The notes under the pieces: model-generated
Told to the model about the DNA's origin: nothing
The model's database searches: none
Seen by the model: only the letters and a program-made list of their open reading frames with translations
DNA from: CAZWRK01 sp964635875
GTDB taxonomy: Bacteria > Pseudomonadota > Gammaproteobacteria > Burkholderiales > Aquaspirillaceae
Reading direction: 5' to 3'
DNA length: 34,957 bases
Assembly: GCA_964635875.1 (NCBI GenBank)
Contig: CAZWRK010000038.1
Coordinates: forward strand, 1-34,957
In this document: positions 14,095 to 22,296 of the stretch, piece after piece
How positions within the stretch are numbered: position 1 is the stretch's first letter
Layout of the letters: each line of letters opens with the position of its first letter
Program-made: the position numbers and the translations under genes

Positions 14095-16649
14095 TGCGGG
14101 CGCAGCAAATGCCCCAGCAACGCCCGTAACCGTGCAGGGCGCACAGGCTTCCCGAGCCATGCCCAGCCAGACTGTTCCGCCTCTTGACGCAGTTCATCAC
14201 TATGATCGGCCGTCACCAGTGCAGCAGGGATGTGATCATTCAGATAACGGTTTACGGCCCGAATCGCTTCCGTTCCCATTTCATCATGATCCAAATGATA
14301 ATCTGCCAAAATTGCATCTGGTCGAATACCGGTTTCCTTCAGATGCGCAATCGCGTCTGCAGCGGATGAAGCCGCCAACGTTCGATAATGCCAGTCAGAC
14401 AGCAGTGTCTGCATACCTTCCAAAATACTCGCATCATTATCGATCAATAAAATACACGCCCCCGACCGCGACACGCCATGCGCCTCAGCCTCCTTCGTCG
14501 GCTCGGCAACAGGCAAAGCAACCGCCTCGGCCGATCCATAGGGCACTACGATGCCAAACAATGAACCCCGCCCTAAACGCGAACGGACCACGAGTCGATG
14601 CTCCAAACGAGCCGCCAAGCGCTGCACAATCGCCAGCCCCAACCCCATGCCCTTCTGACACATCGCACTATGTTCTGGTAGCCGCAAAAACTCGCCAAAG
14701 ATCTCTGGCAATTTTTCTTCAGAAATCCCCGTTCCCTGATCCCAGACGCCGATTAACACCCCCTCGGGTTGGCGACGGCAGCCCAACAACAACCCGCCAT
14801 GACTGGTATAGCGAATCGCATTCGACAAGAAATTCCGCAACACCCGCCCAAGTAAAACCCAATCGCTGTACACGACCGCATCCATTGCGTGCAACCGTAA
14901 GCTCAACTGTTTGCTATCCGCCAATGGCGCAAACTCGGTCGCGAGTTGGTCGAGCAAAGCCGCAATCGAAAAATGAATCGGATTCGCTTCTACCGCCCCA
15001 GCATCCAAACGGGAAATTTCAAGAAGCGTGTTAATTAAGTCATCAACGGCCTCTAAAGACGCACACGCATTATTTGCCATACGCCGCGCCTGGGGCGAAA
15101 CCACTTGATTATCTAAGGCCGCTAAAAACAAGCGGGCAGCATTGAGCGGTTGCAATAAATCATGACTCGCCGCAGCAAAAAAGCGGGTCTTTCCGCGTTG
15201 CGCTTCTTCGGTGGCATGCACCGCCTCGCGCAGCCGCACATTGGTTTGCTGAAGCTCGGCTGTACGCTCAATGACGCGCAGCTCTAAATCTTGCTTCGCC
15301 TGCGCCAAGGCGCGTTCGGCACGACGGCTTTCTGTAATGTCTTGAATCAAAGCAAAAAAGCCGAGAACATCGCCATTTTCGGCAAAATGAGGCACAAAAG
15401 TGGCTAAGGCATATTCAATGCTGCGGCGGGGCGCCGGAAGCTGTAATTCGAATGTAGACGGCTCGCCGGATAAAGCACGCTCGACATATTGGCTGCGCGC
15501 ATCAAACAACGTCGCGCCCAACACATCACGCATTGGCCGACCATTGATCGCGGACTTGGGCAAACCAAACCAATCTTCATAGCCTTTATTAATAAAGCGA
15601 TACACCTGATTGTGGTCAACATAGGCAATCAAAGCAGGCAAAGCATCGGTAATCAGGCGCATTTTGGCCTCGCTTTCCCGCAATGCCAGTTCTGCTTGCT
15701 TACGGTCACTCACATCGACATAACTCATCACAAAGCTGCCATTCGGCATCGGGTTGTATTGGATTTCGAGGGCGCGCCCGCTGACGCACACACACTCCAA
15801 TGCCGACTCAAGCGGGCAACACAACCCGCCTTCAGGCAAGGCCAAATGCATTCCCACCTGCAAGGTGTGTGCAGGCAGCAACATCAACTCACAAAAGCGC
15901 GGATTCCATGCCATCAATCGGCCTTGCTGATCAAACACCGCAATCCCTTGGCGAATACTGTTCATGGTGGCTTGCAACAGCTCGGAGTGCGCCGCCAAGT
16001 CGCGCTCACGCAAGCGCTGCTCTTGGCGTTTAATATCGGTAATGTCGGTATAAATCGCGACCCGCCCCCCATCGACGGTAATTCGCTCGCTGACGCGTTG
16101 CCAGCGGCCATCCGTCAGCGCGAGCATCATGCTTTCCCGAGGATTTTGGTGGTAACGAAGCCGCCGATTAAGCCACCCTTCTGGGTCTTGATTGGCATCT
16201 AAAACCAGACTCGTAGCCAATACCGCCTGCAAAAAAGCCTCAAAACGCAAGCCGGGTTTGACCACCGACCGCAGCCCCGGAAATAAATCCGCAAAGCGTT
16301 GGTTAAACCGCAGCAAGGTATCGTCGGGACTCCATAACGCAAACGCGTCCGCAATCGTGTCCACTGCCGCGTCTAATCGCCCTTGTGCGAGCTCCGCGCT
16401 GAGTTTGGCTTCGTTCAAAGCAAAGTGCGAAGCCTCCAAATCGCTCATCGCTTTTTCCAGCGCGCGCGTCCGCTCTTGAATCCGCTGCTCAAGCTCAACC
16501 GAAACTTGAAAGGTCATAAACGAATTACCGTTATCCGCCAATCCTTCTTCTGCGCGGCGCATCAGCACATGGTTAATTTTTTGCAGCTTGGCGTTTTCGC
16601 GTTCCAGCAAAGCAATGCGCGCCTTGAGAGCATCGAGGTCTTCGCTCAT
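14091..16649 (-). CDS. nahK: Hybrid sensor histidine kinase/response regulator, NahK/ErcS type
   Basis: An 852-residue soluble hybrid kinase. Order: coiled coil (1-85), three PAS domains (about 90-205, 215-325, 335-450), a second coiled coil, HisKA with FFAAASHDLLQPLNAARLFL (His near 495), HATPase with N box LRNFLSNAIRYTSHGGLLL and G boxes WDQGTGI and GMGLGLAIVQRLA, then a receiver domain (about 733-850) with ILLIDNDAS, the phospho-Asp in AILADYHLD and Lys in LGKPVRPARL. The SHDLLQPLNAARLFL box is characteristic of the NahK/ErcS family of Pseudomonas and relatives. NahK works with a FIST-domain protein (NosP) and controls biofilm and motility; the upstream gene here is a FIST protein and overlaps by four bases. 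No membrane helix is seen, so signals come from inside or through the partner. Confidence 0.9.
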   Translation of the reverse strand: MSEDLDALKARIALLERENAKLQKINHVLMRRAEEGLADNGNSFMTFQVSVELEQRIQERTRALEKAMSDLEASHFALNEAKLSAELAQGRLDAAVDTIADAFALWSPDDTLLRFNQRFADLFPGLRSVVKPGLRFEAFLQAVLATSLVLDANQDPEGWLNRRLRYHQNPRESMMLALTDGRWQRVSERITVDGGRVAIYTDITDIKRQEQRLRERDLAAHSELLQATMNSIRQGIAVFDQQGRLMAWNPRFCELMLLPAHTLQVGMHLALPEGGLCCPLESALECVCVSGRALEIQYNPMPNGSFVMSYVDVSDRKQAELALRESEAKMRLITDALPALIAYVDHNQVYRFINKGYEDWFGLPKSAINGRPMRDVLGATLFDARSQYVERALSGEPSTFELQLPAPRRSIEYALATFVPHFAENGDVLGFFALIQDITESRRAERALAQAKQDLELRVIERTAELQQTNVRLREAVHATEEAQRGKTRFFAAASHDLLQPLNAARLFLAALDNQVVSPQARRMANNACASLEAVDDLINTLLEISRLDAGAVEANPIHFSIAALLDQLATEFAPLADSKQLSLRLHAMDAVVYSDWVLLGRVLRNFLSNAIRYTSHGGLLLGCRRQPEGVLIGVWDQGTGISEEKLPEIFGEFLRLPEHSAMCQKGMGLGLAIVQRLAARLEHRLVVRSRLGRGSLFGIVVPYGSAEAVALPVAEPTKEAEAHGVSRSGACILLIDNDASILEGMQTLLSDWHYRTLAASSAADAIAHLKETGIRPDAILADYHLDHDEMGTEAIRAVNRYLNDHIPAALVTADHSDELRQEAEQSGWAWLGKPVRPARLRALLGHLLRPH

Positions 16650-17791
16650 TCATCGCTCCCCATGCCGATGGCAATCCCAGTAAAAGTCTGATTCACATGC
16701 ATCGCGTTAAATTGCTCGCCATAGGTGTTAAAGCCCACCACGTTGTGCGCGGCTAATAAATTCGACAAGCGCGCAATGGCATCTGGGTCGTGCAAAGGCA
16801 AAGTACGAAGAAAGCAATCAAATCCAAAGACTAATTGCAACGGCCCAAGTCGATGCCGCAGGCGGGAAAATGTTTGCGCAAGATTATCGACAATGTCTAA
16901 GGTGCGCGTACCAGACAGCACCAACCCCTCGTCAATCGCGCAGAAAAAATTTAGGCTTAAATCGGGATTAACGCGCTGAATTGATCGCACATAGGGCACG
17001 CCGCTGACCTGCAAAACCAAGGGATGCGTTGCAAAAATGCGCGGAGAAAGAGATTCAACACTCACCCCCAGCAAACGGGCATATTCAGCTGCAGCAGGCT
17101 CGGCATTGATTTCTGTGACCAAGCGCTGATTCGAATCGGCCTCCGTGATCACCACGCGCTCGCCGGTGCGTGCCGTGTGCTCAGACTTAAAGACTTCAAA
17201 CGGATACTTGGTGGCGATCAAAATTAAAGCCGCGCAATGGCTGCGAAATTGGCCGTCAATCAGAACGGCCGTTTTTTCAAAGCGCATATTGTCGCCCGCA
17301 GACCCGCCGAATAACGGCACCTCGCCTAAGGCGCGCGATAGTTGGCTGGTCACCCGTTCTTCGCATGCCGCCATGCCATCAATCAGCAACATCGCAAATG
17401 CGCGGCGATCAATCATGAGGCCACTTTGTACACCGAGCGCGTGACGTGCAGACATCACAACGCCAAGCGCATCGGATAAATCAAAATGCTCCAGCGATTC
17501 AATACGCTGCGTCACCGCATAAAAATCGGGGGCGGCCAAACTCACCCCCGAAATCGAATGGCTGTGATAGCCATTGACCGCAATCTCTCCTGCGGTTGTA
17601 CAGCCAACAATCGTGACACCTTGAAAATAGCGTTCTAACGCCGGTGCCAATGCCTCTAAATCGTAATCGGGTGACACAAATAACAAGACTAAGCTGCAAT
17701 CCGGCTGCCATAAGCTCGCATATAAATCCGCGGCGGCCTCAACAGCATTGACTTTACAAACAGACGCCCGACGAATGCGAGAGGGGGTCAT
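16646..17791 (-). CDS. nosP: FIST-domain sensory protein, NosP-like
   Basis: A 381-residue FIST protein. The N-terminal FIST part shows CSLVLLFVSPDYDLEALAPALE, then VGCTTAGEIAVNGY and LFGGSAGDNMRFEKT; the FIST_C part contains VFGFDCFLRT and NVVGFNTYGEQFNAMHVNQT near the end. NosP of Pseudomonas aeruginosa is a FIST haem protein that binds nitric oxide and inhibits its co-operonic kinase NahK. Here too the gene lies immediately before a NahK-type kinase and overlaps it in ATGA, so the same pairing is likely. Haem binding cannot be read from the sequence. A strong GGAGG four bases before the ATG supports the start. Confidence 0.87.
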   Translation of the reverse strand: MTPSRIRRASVCKVNAVEAAADLYASLWQPDCSLVLLFVSPDYDLEALAPALERYFQGVTIVGCTTAGEIAVNGYHSHSISGVSLAAPDFYAVTQRIESLEHFDLSDALGVVMSARHALGVQSGLMIDRRAFAMLLIDGMAACEERVTSQLSRALGEVPLFGGSAGDNMRFEKTAVLIDGQFRSHCAALILIATKYPFEVFKSEHTARTGERVVITEADSNQRLVTEINAEPAAAEYARLLGVSVESLSPRIFATHPLVLQVSGVPYVRSIQRVNPDLSLNFFCAIDEGLVLSGTRTLDIVDNLAQTFSRLRHRLGPLQLVFGFDCFLRTLPLHDPDAIARLSNLLAAHNVVGFNTYGEQFNAMHVNQTFTGIAIGMGSDE

Positions 17792-17892
17792 AACACCTCC
17801 ATGCTAAAGAGTTTGAGATACGACCAAAGTCGGATGGGCAAGCGACAAGCGGTTTTGCCATTCTAAATATTTAGATCACCGATCGCTCTATC

Positions 17893-18444
17893 ATGAAATG
17901 GATTGCACGCATCAGCCTTGTAGCGATATTGATTGGGCCTGTGAGCCACGCCGCAGGCGTGCCGGAACCGGAGGGGTATCGTTTGAATCATTACCGAGCG
18001 CCGACCCCCGATCAACTCACCGGTGCACGCACCATCGACAGCGCCACTTTGGCCCAACTGATAGAGACCGAGCGCCCCATTCTAATCGATGTATTGCCCG
18101 CGCCTCATGTCGTCGATGAACAGCAACAATGGCATTGGGTGCCCAGTCAACCGCGCCTACATGTACCACAAAGCATTTGGCTACCCGATGTCGGACAAGG
18201 CGCACCTGACCCTCGAATTGAAGCCTATTTCCGTGCCACCCTACAGCGTCTTCACCGCGCCGCCCCCGAAAAAGCGCTGGTTTTTTATTGTTTACGGGAC
18301 TGCTGGATGTCATGGAATGCGGCACGGCGCGCCTTGGAATGGGGTTACCGCAACGTTATTTGGTATCCCGATGGCAGCGATGGCTGGAAAGAAATTGGGC
18401 GTTCTTTAGAAGAAGGCCATCCCGAGCCGTTATCTCCCCTCTAA
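17893..18444 (+). CDS. PQQ-dependent catabolism-associated CxxxCW-motif protein
   Basis: A 183-residue exported protein: residues 1-20 form a signal peptide ending SHA. The mature part looks rhodanese-like, with ETERPILIDVLPAPHVV and the hallmark FYCLRDCWMSWNAARRAL, in which Cys133 and Cys137 precede Trp138. This family (named for the CXXCW motif) occurs almost only beside PQQ-dependent alcohol dehydrogenase genes. Its role is unknown; sulfur transfer or thiol-redox assistance in the periplasm is a reasonable guess. It is convergent with four genes of the same accessory set, with only one base between stop codons. The 101-base gap to nosP is a divergent promoter region. Confidence 0.9.
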   Translation: MKWIARISLVAILIGPVSHAAGVPEPEGYRLNHYRAPTPDQLTGARTIDSATLAQLIETERPILIDVLPAPHVVDEQQQWHWVPSQPRLHVPQSIWLPDVGQGAPDPRIEAYFRATLQRLHRAAPEKALVFYCLRDCWMSWNAARRALEWGYRNVIWYPDGSDGWKEIGRSLEEGHPEPLSPL

Positions 18445-18445
18445 A

Positions 18446-19222
18446 TCACACCCGTTGGCGAGGTCGATAGCCGACACTCGCCAACACTAAGCACACCGCC
18501 GTCGCGATACCGGTCGCAAGGATGGCGGCTCCATGACTCTCGCCATAAAGGGCAAACCGGATCATTTCGACGGCGTCGGTAAAGGGGTTCAAACGACAAA
18601 GTTGGTACAGCCACTCGCTCGATTCCTGCATTTTCCAGAGGGGGTACAGGGCCGAGGACATGAAAAATACGGGGAACACCACGAAGTTCATCACTCCTGC
18701 AAAATTCTCAATTTGCTTGACCCATGACGACACCACCATACCCGCCGCCCCCAACAACAACCCCGATAGCCATAGCGCGGGAAACACATACAGAAAACCC
18801 GACCACGGCAAATCAACACCACTTAAACGCGCAATCAGCAAAAAAGCATAGACCTGCACAATCGACACACAGACACTGGCCACCAACCGGCACAACAATA
18901 AATAAGCCATCGGCAAGGGCGACACAAACAACACCCGCATGCTGCCCATTTCTCGGTCGTAAACCATCGACAGCGCACTTTGCATCCCATTAAAGAGCTG
19001 AATCATCCCGATTAAACCGGGCACGATATAAACTTCATATGTGATGTAAGTCGCGTATGGCGGAATAATCGAGATGCCCAACGCCGCCCGAAAACCGGCG
19101 GCAAATACCATCAGCCAGATCAGCGGCCGAACCAAGGCCCCAAAAAACCGCGATCGTTGCTGCAAAAAGCGCAGCAACTCACGATACACAATGGCCTGTA
19201 ACGCAATCCAAGCTCGTTTCAT
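18446..19222 (-). CDS. ABC-2 type permease, PedC-like (PQQ-alcohol oxidation system)
   Basis: A 258-residue membrane protein with about six helices of the ABC-2 (export-type) permease family. It begins MKRAWIALQAIVYRELLRFL and carries the conserved FFGALVRPLIWLMVFAAGFR segment and the loop SALSMVYDREMGSMRVLFVSP, typical of PedC, the permease of an ABC transporter linked to PQQ alcohol oxidation in pseudomonads. It probably works with the ATPase encoded just upstream; the two genes overlap in ATGA. What it exports is not established, possibly a toxic alcohol or aldehyde or a cofactor. No ped/exa-type dehydrogenase is in the window. Confidence 0.88.
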   Translation of the reverse strand: MKRAWIALQAIVYRELLRFLQQRSRFFGALVRPLIWLMVFAAGFRAALGISIIPPYATYITYEVYIVPGLIGMIQLFNGMQSALSMVYDREMGSMRVLFVSPLPMAYLLLCRLVASVCVSIVQVYAFLLIARLSGVDLPWSGFLYVFPALWLSGLLLGAAGMVVSSWVKQIENFAGVMNFVVFPVFFMSSALYPLWKMQESSEWLYQLCRLNPFTDAVEMIRFALYGESHGAAILATGIATAVCLVLASVGYRPRQRV

Positions 19223-19947
19223 GCGCGCCCACTTTCTTGGGTCATGTTCTCAAACCACTGCGCCAACGCCTCGCAACCAAGTTGCTCAGGGAGCTGATCA
19301 GAGCGACCGTGCGCCAAGAGCTTTCCCCGATGCAACAAAGCAACGGGGTCTTCTGGCAACACCTCATCCAATAGATGCGTCGCCCACAGCACGGCTAAAC
19401 CGTCTTCTTTGGCAAGGGTATGGACATGGTGTAATAAGCTACGCCGCGTGACCAAATCGAGGCCCACCGTCGCCTCATCCAGCAATAGCAGACGCGGACG
19501 ATGTAGCAGCGCCCGCGCAATTTCCACCCGTCGGCGGTGGCCGCCATTTAACTGCCGAACGCGTTCATGCCGCCGCTCAGTGAGCGATAAGCGCGCAAGC
19601 TCAGCGTCGATGCGCTGCTTTTTTTCTGCGCCAGAAAGGCCATGCAAAGCGGCAAAGTACGCTAAATTTTGCTCGATCGTTAAATCCAAATCCAAGGTCG
19701 GCTGCTGAAACACCACGCCCACGTGTCCCAGCGCACGATAGTCTAAAGCCTGCCCCTGAATACGCACCGCCCCCGATTGGATGGCCAACAGGCGGGTTAA
19801 CAGACCATATAAGGTGCTTTTGCCCGCACCATTGGGGCCCAGCAGCACGCAAAATTCCCCCGCTTGAACCGAAAAAGACAGCCGATCCAGTACCGATTTT
19901 GCGCCGTAGGCATAGGACACTTGATCAATTTCAAGAACGGCTGTCAT
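19219..19947 (-). CDS. ABC ATP-binding protein, PQQ-alcohol oxidation system
   Basis: A 242-residue ABC ATPase. Walker A is GPNGAGKST, the Q-loop VVFQQPTLDLDL, the signature LNGGHRRRVEIARAL, Walker B RLLLLDEATVGLD and the H-loop LWATHLLDEV. The NGGHRRR signature (rather than LSGGQ) is characteristic of the ATPase found in PQQ-dependent alcohol dehydrogenase neighbourhoods. The ATG at 19947 overlaps the stop of the upstream beta-propeller gene in ATGA, and the 3' end overlaps the permease in the same way, so the genes form one translationally coupled operon. It drives the ABC-2 permease at the inner face of the membrane. Confidence 0.92.
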   Translation of the reverse strand: MTAVLEIDQVSYAYGAKSVLDRLSFSVQAGEFCVLLGPNGAGKSTLYGLLTRLLAIQSGAVRIQGQALDYRALGHVGVVFQQPTLDLDLTIEQNLAYFAALHGLSGAEKKQRIDAELARLSLTERRHERVRQLNGGHRRRVEIARALLHRPRLLLLDEATVGLDLVTRRSLLHHVHTLAKEDGLAVLWATHLLDEVLPEDPVALLHRGKLLAHGRSDQLPEQLGCEALAQWFENMTQESGRA

Positions 19948-20906
19948 GGCTGAATCGCGATACCCCAAGGGTAACGGCCGGTTGGAATCGATTTCACGAC
20001 TTTCAAATTCGGCACGTCAATCACCGACACATCATTGCTCACCCCATTGCTCACCCACAGCTGACTTTCATCAGGGGTGAACTCCATATGCCACACCCGC
20101 CGCCCGACCAATAAATACTGCAGCGGCTCGTAGGTTTTAGCATCGACCACAGCCACATGATTGGCAGGCCCCAGCGCCACGAAAGCATAGCGGCCGTCAC
20201 GCGTCAGACGTAGGCCAACCGGTTGAATTTTGTCTCGTGGTACGCCTTTGATGGCAAAACGAATGGTTTTGACCCGTTTGCGGGTTGCGACATCAATCAC
20301 GGAAACTGTCCCGCCCACTTCTGAGCTGACCCACAACCATTTGCCATCCAGTGAAAAACGGGCATAGCGCGGCCGTTGATCGACCAAGGTGTTATCCACC
20401 AATTTTTTACTGCGTGTGTCGATCCAATGCACCATATTGGTGGTCTCGGAAGTATTCACCGCCCACCGCCCATCAGGGCTGACCGCCATACCTTCTGGCT
20501 CTACGCCAACATCAATTTGTCCGGTGACTTGTCGGGAGGCCGGATCGACAATCGTCACAACATTGCTATCTTCATTGGCGATATATAAAGCGCGGCCATC
20601 TGGCGACAAAGCAAATTGCTCGGGATCTTCTCCAGAGGGCAGGTTATGCACGATTTTTGAGGTCGCGAGATCCATCACTTGCACGGTGTTGTCATCGCTT
20701 GCGCAGATATACAGCTGCTTGCCGTCTTTAGAAAGGGTAATCCCGCGCGGGCGTTTTCCCACTGGCAGTGTTTTGATGACCTTGAGGCTTTGGCTATCAA
20801 TCACCGACAAGGTATGGTCTTTTTCGTTTGAGACATAGACCGTACTTGCCATGGCAGCAGCACTCAGCCCGAGGCTCATACCCAGCCCAATTCCAATATA
20901 TTTCAT
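19944..20906 (-). CDS. YVTN-type beta-propeller protein, PQQ-associated
   Basis: A 320-residue exported protein. Residues 1-20 are a signal peptide (GMSLGLSAAAMA). The rest is a seven-fold YVTN-type beta-propeller with repeats such as VYVSNEKDHTLSVIDSQSL, LYICASDDNTVQVMDLATS, LYIANEDSNVVTIVDPASR and LWVSNGVSNDVSVIDVPNL. It matches the beta-propeller family that accompanies PQQ-dependent alcohol catabolism; its biochemical role is unknown, perhaps binding a periplasmic partner. The ATG at 20906 has GAGAG eight bases upstream; an earlier in-frame ATG at 20939 would overlap the upstream gene, and a third at 20963. I chose 20906 because the signal peptide then begins at once. Confidence 0.88.
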   Translation of the reverse strand: MKYIGIGLGMSLGLSAAAMASTVYVSNEKDHTLSVIDSQSLKVIKTLPVGKRPRGITLSKDGKQLYICASDDNTVQVMDLATSKIVHNLPSGEDPEQFALSPDGRALYIANEDSNVVTIVDPASRQVTGQIDVGVEPEGMAVSPDGRWAVNTSETTNMVHWIDTRSKKLVDNTLVDQRPRYARFSLDGKWLWVSSEVGGTVSVIDVATRKRVKTIRFAIKGVPRDKIQPVGLRLTRDGRYAFVALGPANHVAVVDAKTYEPLQYLLVGRRVWHMEFTPDESQLWVSNGVSNDVSVIDVPNLKVVKSIPTGRYPWGIAIQP

Positions 20907-20931
20907 AGTCGCGACTCTCAAAAAATGCGTG

Positions 20932-22095
20932 TTAGGCATGGCAACGAACCTCTGATTGATCAAACCCCAAAGTATCTAAATCGGTGTGGGGATGCAGAAA
21001 ACCTTCTTGGGGCGATGTACTCACCAATGCACGCGGCTGCGCTAAAAATACGGGTTGTCGGAGCTCACCATTCCATGTGCGATAACTCAAGCTGCGCCCT
21101 TTAAACGCCGCCAGCTCAAATTCGGGGCTGCGAATGTAATGCACTAAAGTGTCAAATTGATTGGATTGGGTGCGCGTTGCGGCTTCTCCGATTGTGCGCA
21201 CGGCCGCCCACGCGGCGTAGTCCACCGCAAGCATTGGGCGTTTGGCGAAGGCTTTAAAACGGTTTTGTAACTGCGTCGCCCCCCACTGCTCGGCGGCGGC
21301 ATGCCATCCGTCAGCCACGAGGCCTTGAGTCCCAGCGACAGGGCGCGGTAACCACGTTCTAAATAAGAAATAGTCGCCGAAATCATTTTTCTCATCGGCC
21401 ACAATCAACACATCGTAATCACCCATCTGCGTGAGCAACGGTACTTCCGCTTGTGCGGTACGACGGGCATCGTGGCCGCCATTCCAAACTTTCTGTGCTT
21501 GAATCACCGCGCCAAAACGCTTCGCTGCCCGCACAATTGCCGCGGCATAGCGCTGATCTTCGATGTGTTGACCTCGCACCAACGCCCATTTTGTCCAGCG
21601 CTTACTCACTAAATATTGCGCCAAAGCATCAGCCTGCATGGCGCGTCCGGGCAGCGTGTGTAGCAGATTAGGTTGGCAGCGGCTCTGGCGAAACACATCA
21701 TCTCGACTCCCCGCATTCAGCCATACATAACGCGACCAATCGGGATGCCGCACAAGCTGCTCAAGGCGACTTGCTGGCACATTAAGCACCACAAAACGCG
21801 CTGAATTCTTTGCGAGCAGGGCATACACGGCATCGACCGAGGTTTGCGGGGTGATCTGGTGGCGGGCTAATTTGAAATTTTGCTGAACAAATTTTCCTGT
21901 GCTGTCATTGTCTTGAATCGCTAATTGCGCACCGGCCTCACCAAGATCAGCAGGCGTCGGCTCGATATTTGATGAAACACTTTCTTGCTGCGACGGTTGG
22001 CCTAAATAGGCAATCTCCACGGTCGTGGTCGCAAACGATGACGTCGCGGAAATGCATAAAACAAACCCCATCACCCATTTGAATGGCTTAAACAT
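20932..22095 (-). CDS. Periplasmic ABC-type binding protein, PQQ-alcohol dehydrogenase system
   Basis: A 387-residue exported protein with a signal peptide (MFKPFKWVMGFVLCISATSS, then FA) followed by TTTVEIAYLGQPSQQ, a common start in the PQQ_ABC_bind family. The fold is like Leu/Ile/Val-type type 1 periplasmic binding proteins (residues about 60-370; for example SRYVWLNAGSRDDVFRQSRC and YDVLIVADEKNDFGDYF). It is first in a four-gene minus-strand operon with the propeller, ATPase and permease. The ATG at 22095 begins exactly at the signal peptide; an in-frame start at 22164 would add an unrelated polar segment. The ligand is unknown. Confidence 0.87.
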   Translation of the reverse strand: MFKPFKWVMGFVLCISATSSFATTTVEIAYLGQPSQQESVSSNIEPTPADLGEAGAQLAIQDNDSTGKFVQQNFKLARHQITPQTSVDAVYALLAKNSARFVVLNVPASRLEQLVRHPDWSRYVWLNAGSRDDVFRQSRCQPNLLHTLPGRAMQADALAQYLVSKRWTKWALVRGQHIEDQRYAAAIVRAAKRFGAVIQAQKVWNGGHDARRTAQAEVPLLTQMGDYDVLIVADEKNDFGDYFLFRTWLPRPVAGTQGLVADGWHAAAEQWGATQLQNRFKAFAKRPMLAVDYAAWAAVRTIGEAATRTQSNQFDTLVHYIRSPEFELAAFKGRSLSYRTWNGELRQPVFLAQPRALVSTSPQEGFLHPHTDLDTLGFDQSEVRCHA

Positions 22096-22192
22096 GGCGC
22101 GCTTTCGGTGAACAACACAGGTGGACTTTGATTGTCTGCATCCCCCGCAATAGCGTCCATTCAACTAAAGTCGCGTGTGAAGACTCAAAAAA

Positions 22193-22206
22193 GTCATTTT
22201 CATGAC
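22193..22206. promoter_or_regulatory. Short inverted repeat between PQQ operon and pit gene
   Basis: GTCAT-TTTC-ATGAC in the 201-base gap between the divergent binding-protein and phosphate-transporter genes. It resembles a protein site but not a PhoB box, whose TGTCA elements are direct repeats. Confidence 0.35.
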
Positions 22207-22296
22207 AATTTGAATACAATTTTATTAAAAAAATTGGCGCAGCCACCCGCGCAATCAGGAATAATTACCTCCTTCTTCATTCTGTTATTTCCTCGC

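Noticed and set aside
14057..15034. 325-residue plus-strand open frame within the hybrid kinase
   Set aside because: It lies wholly antisense to well-conserved kinase and receiver motifs and reads as low-complexity Pro/Arg/Ser-rich sequence; a shadow frame.
15489..16202. 237-residue plus-strand open frame within the hybrid kinase
   Set aside because: Antisense to PAS domains, no recognisable domain and no ribosome site; a shadow frame.
22193..22206. PhoB box for the pit gene
   Set aside because: The element is an inverted, not direct, repeat of GTCAT and does not fit the Pho-box layout.
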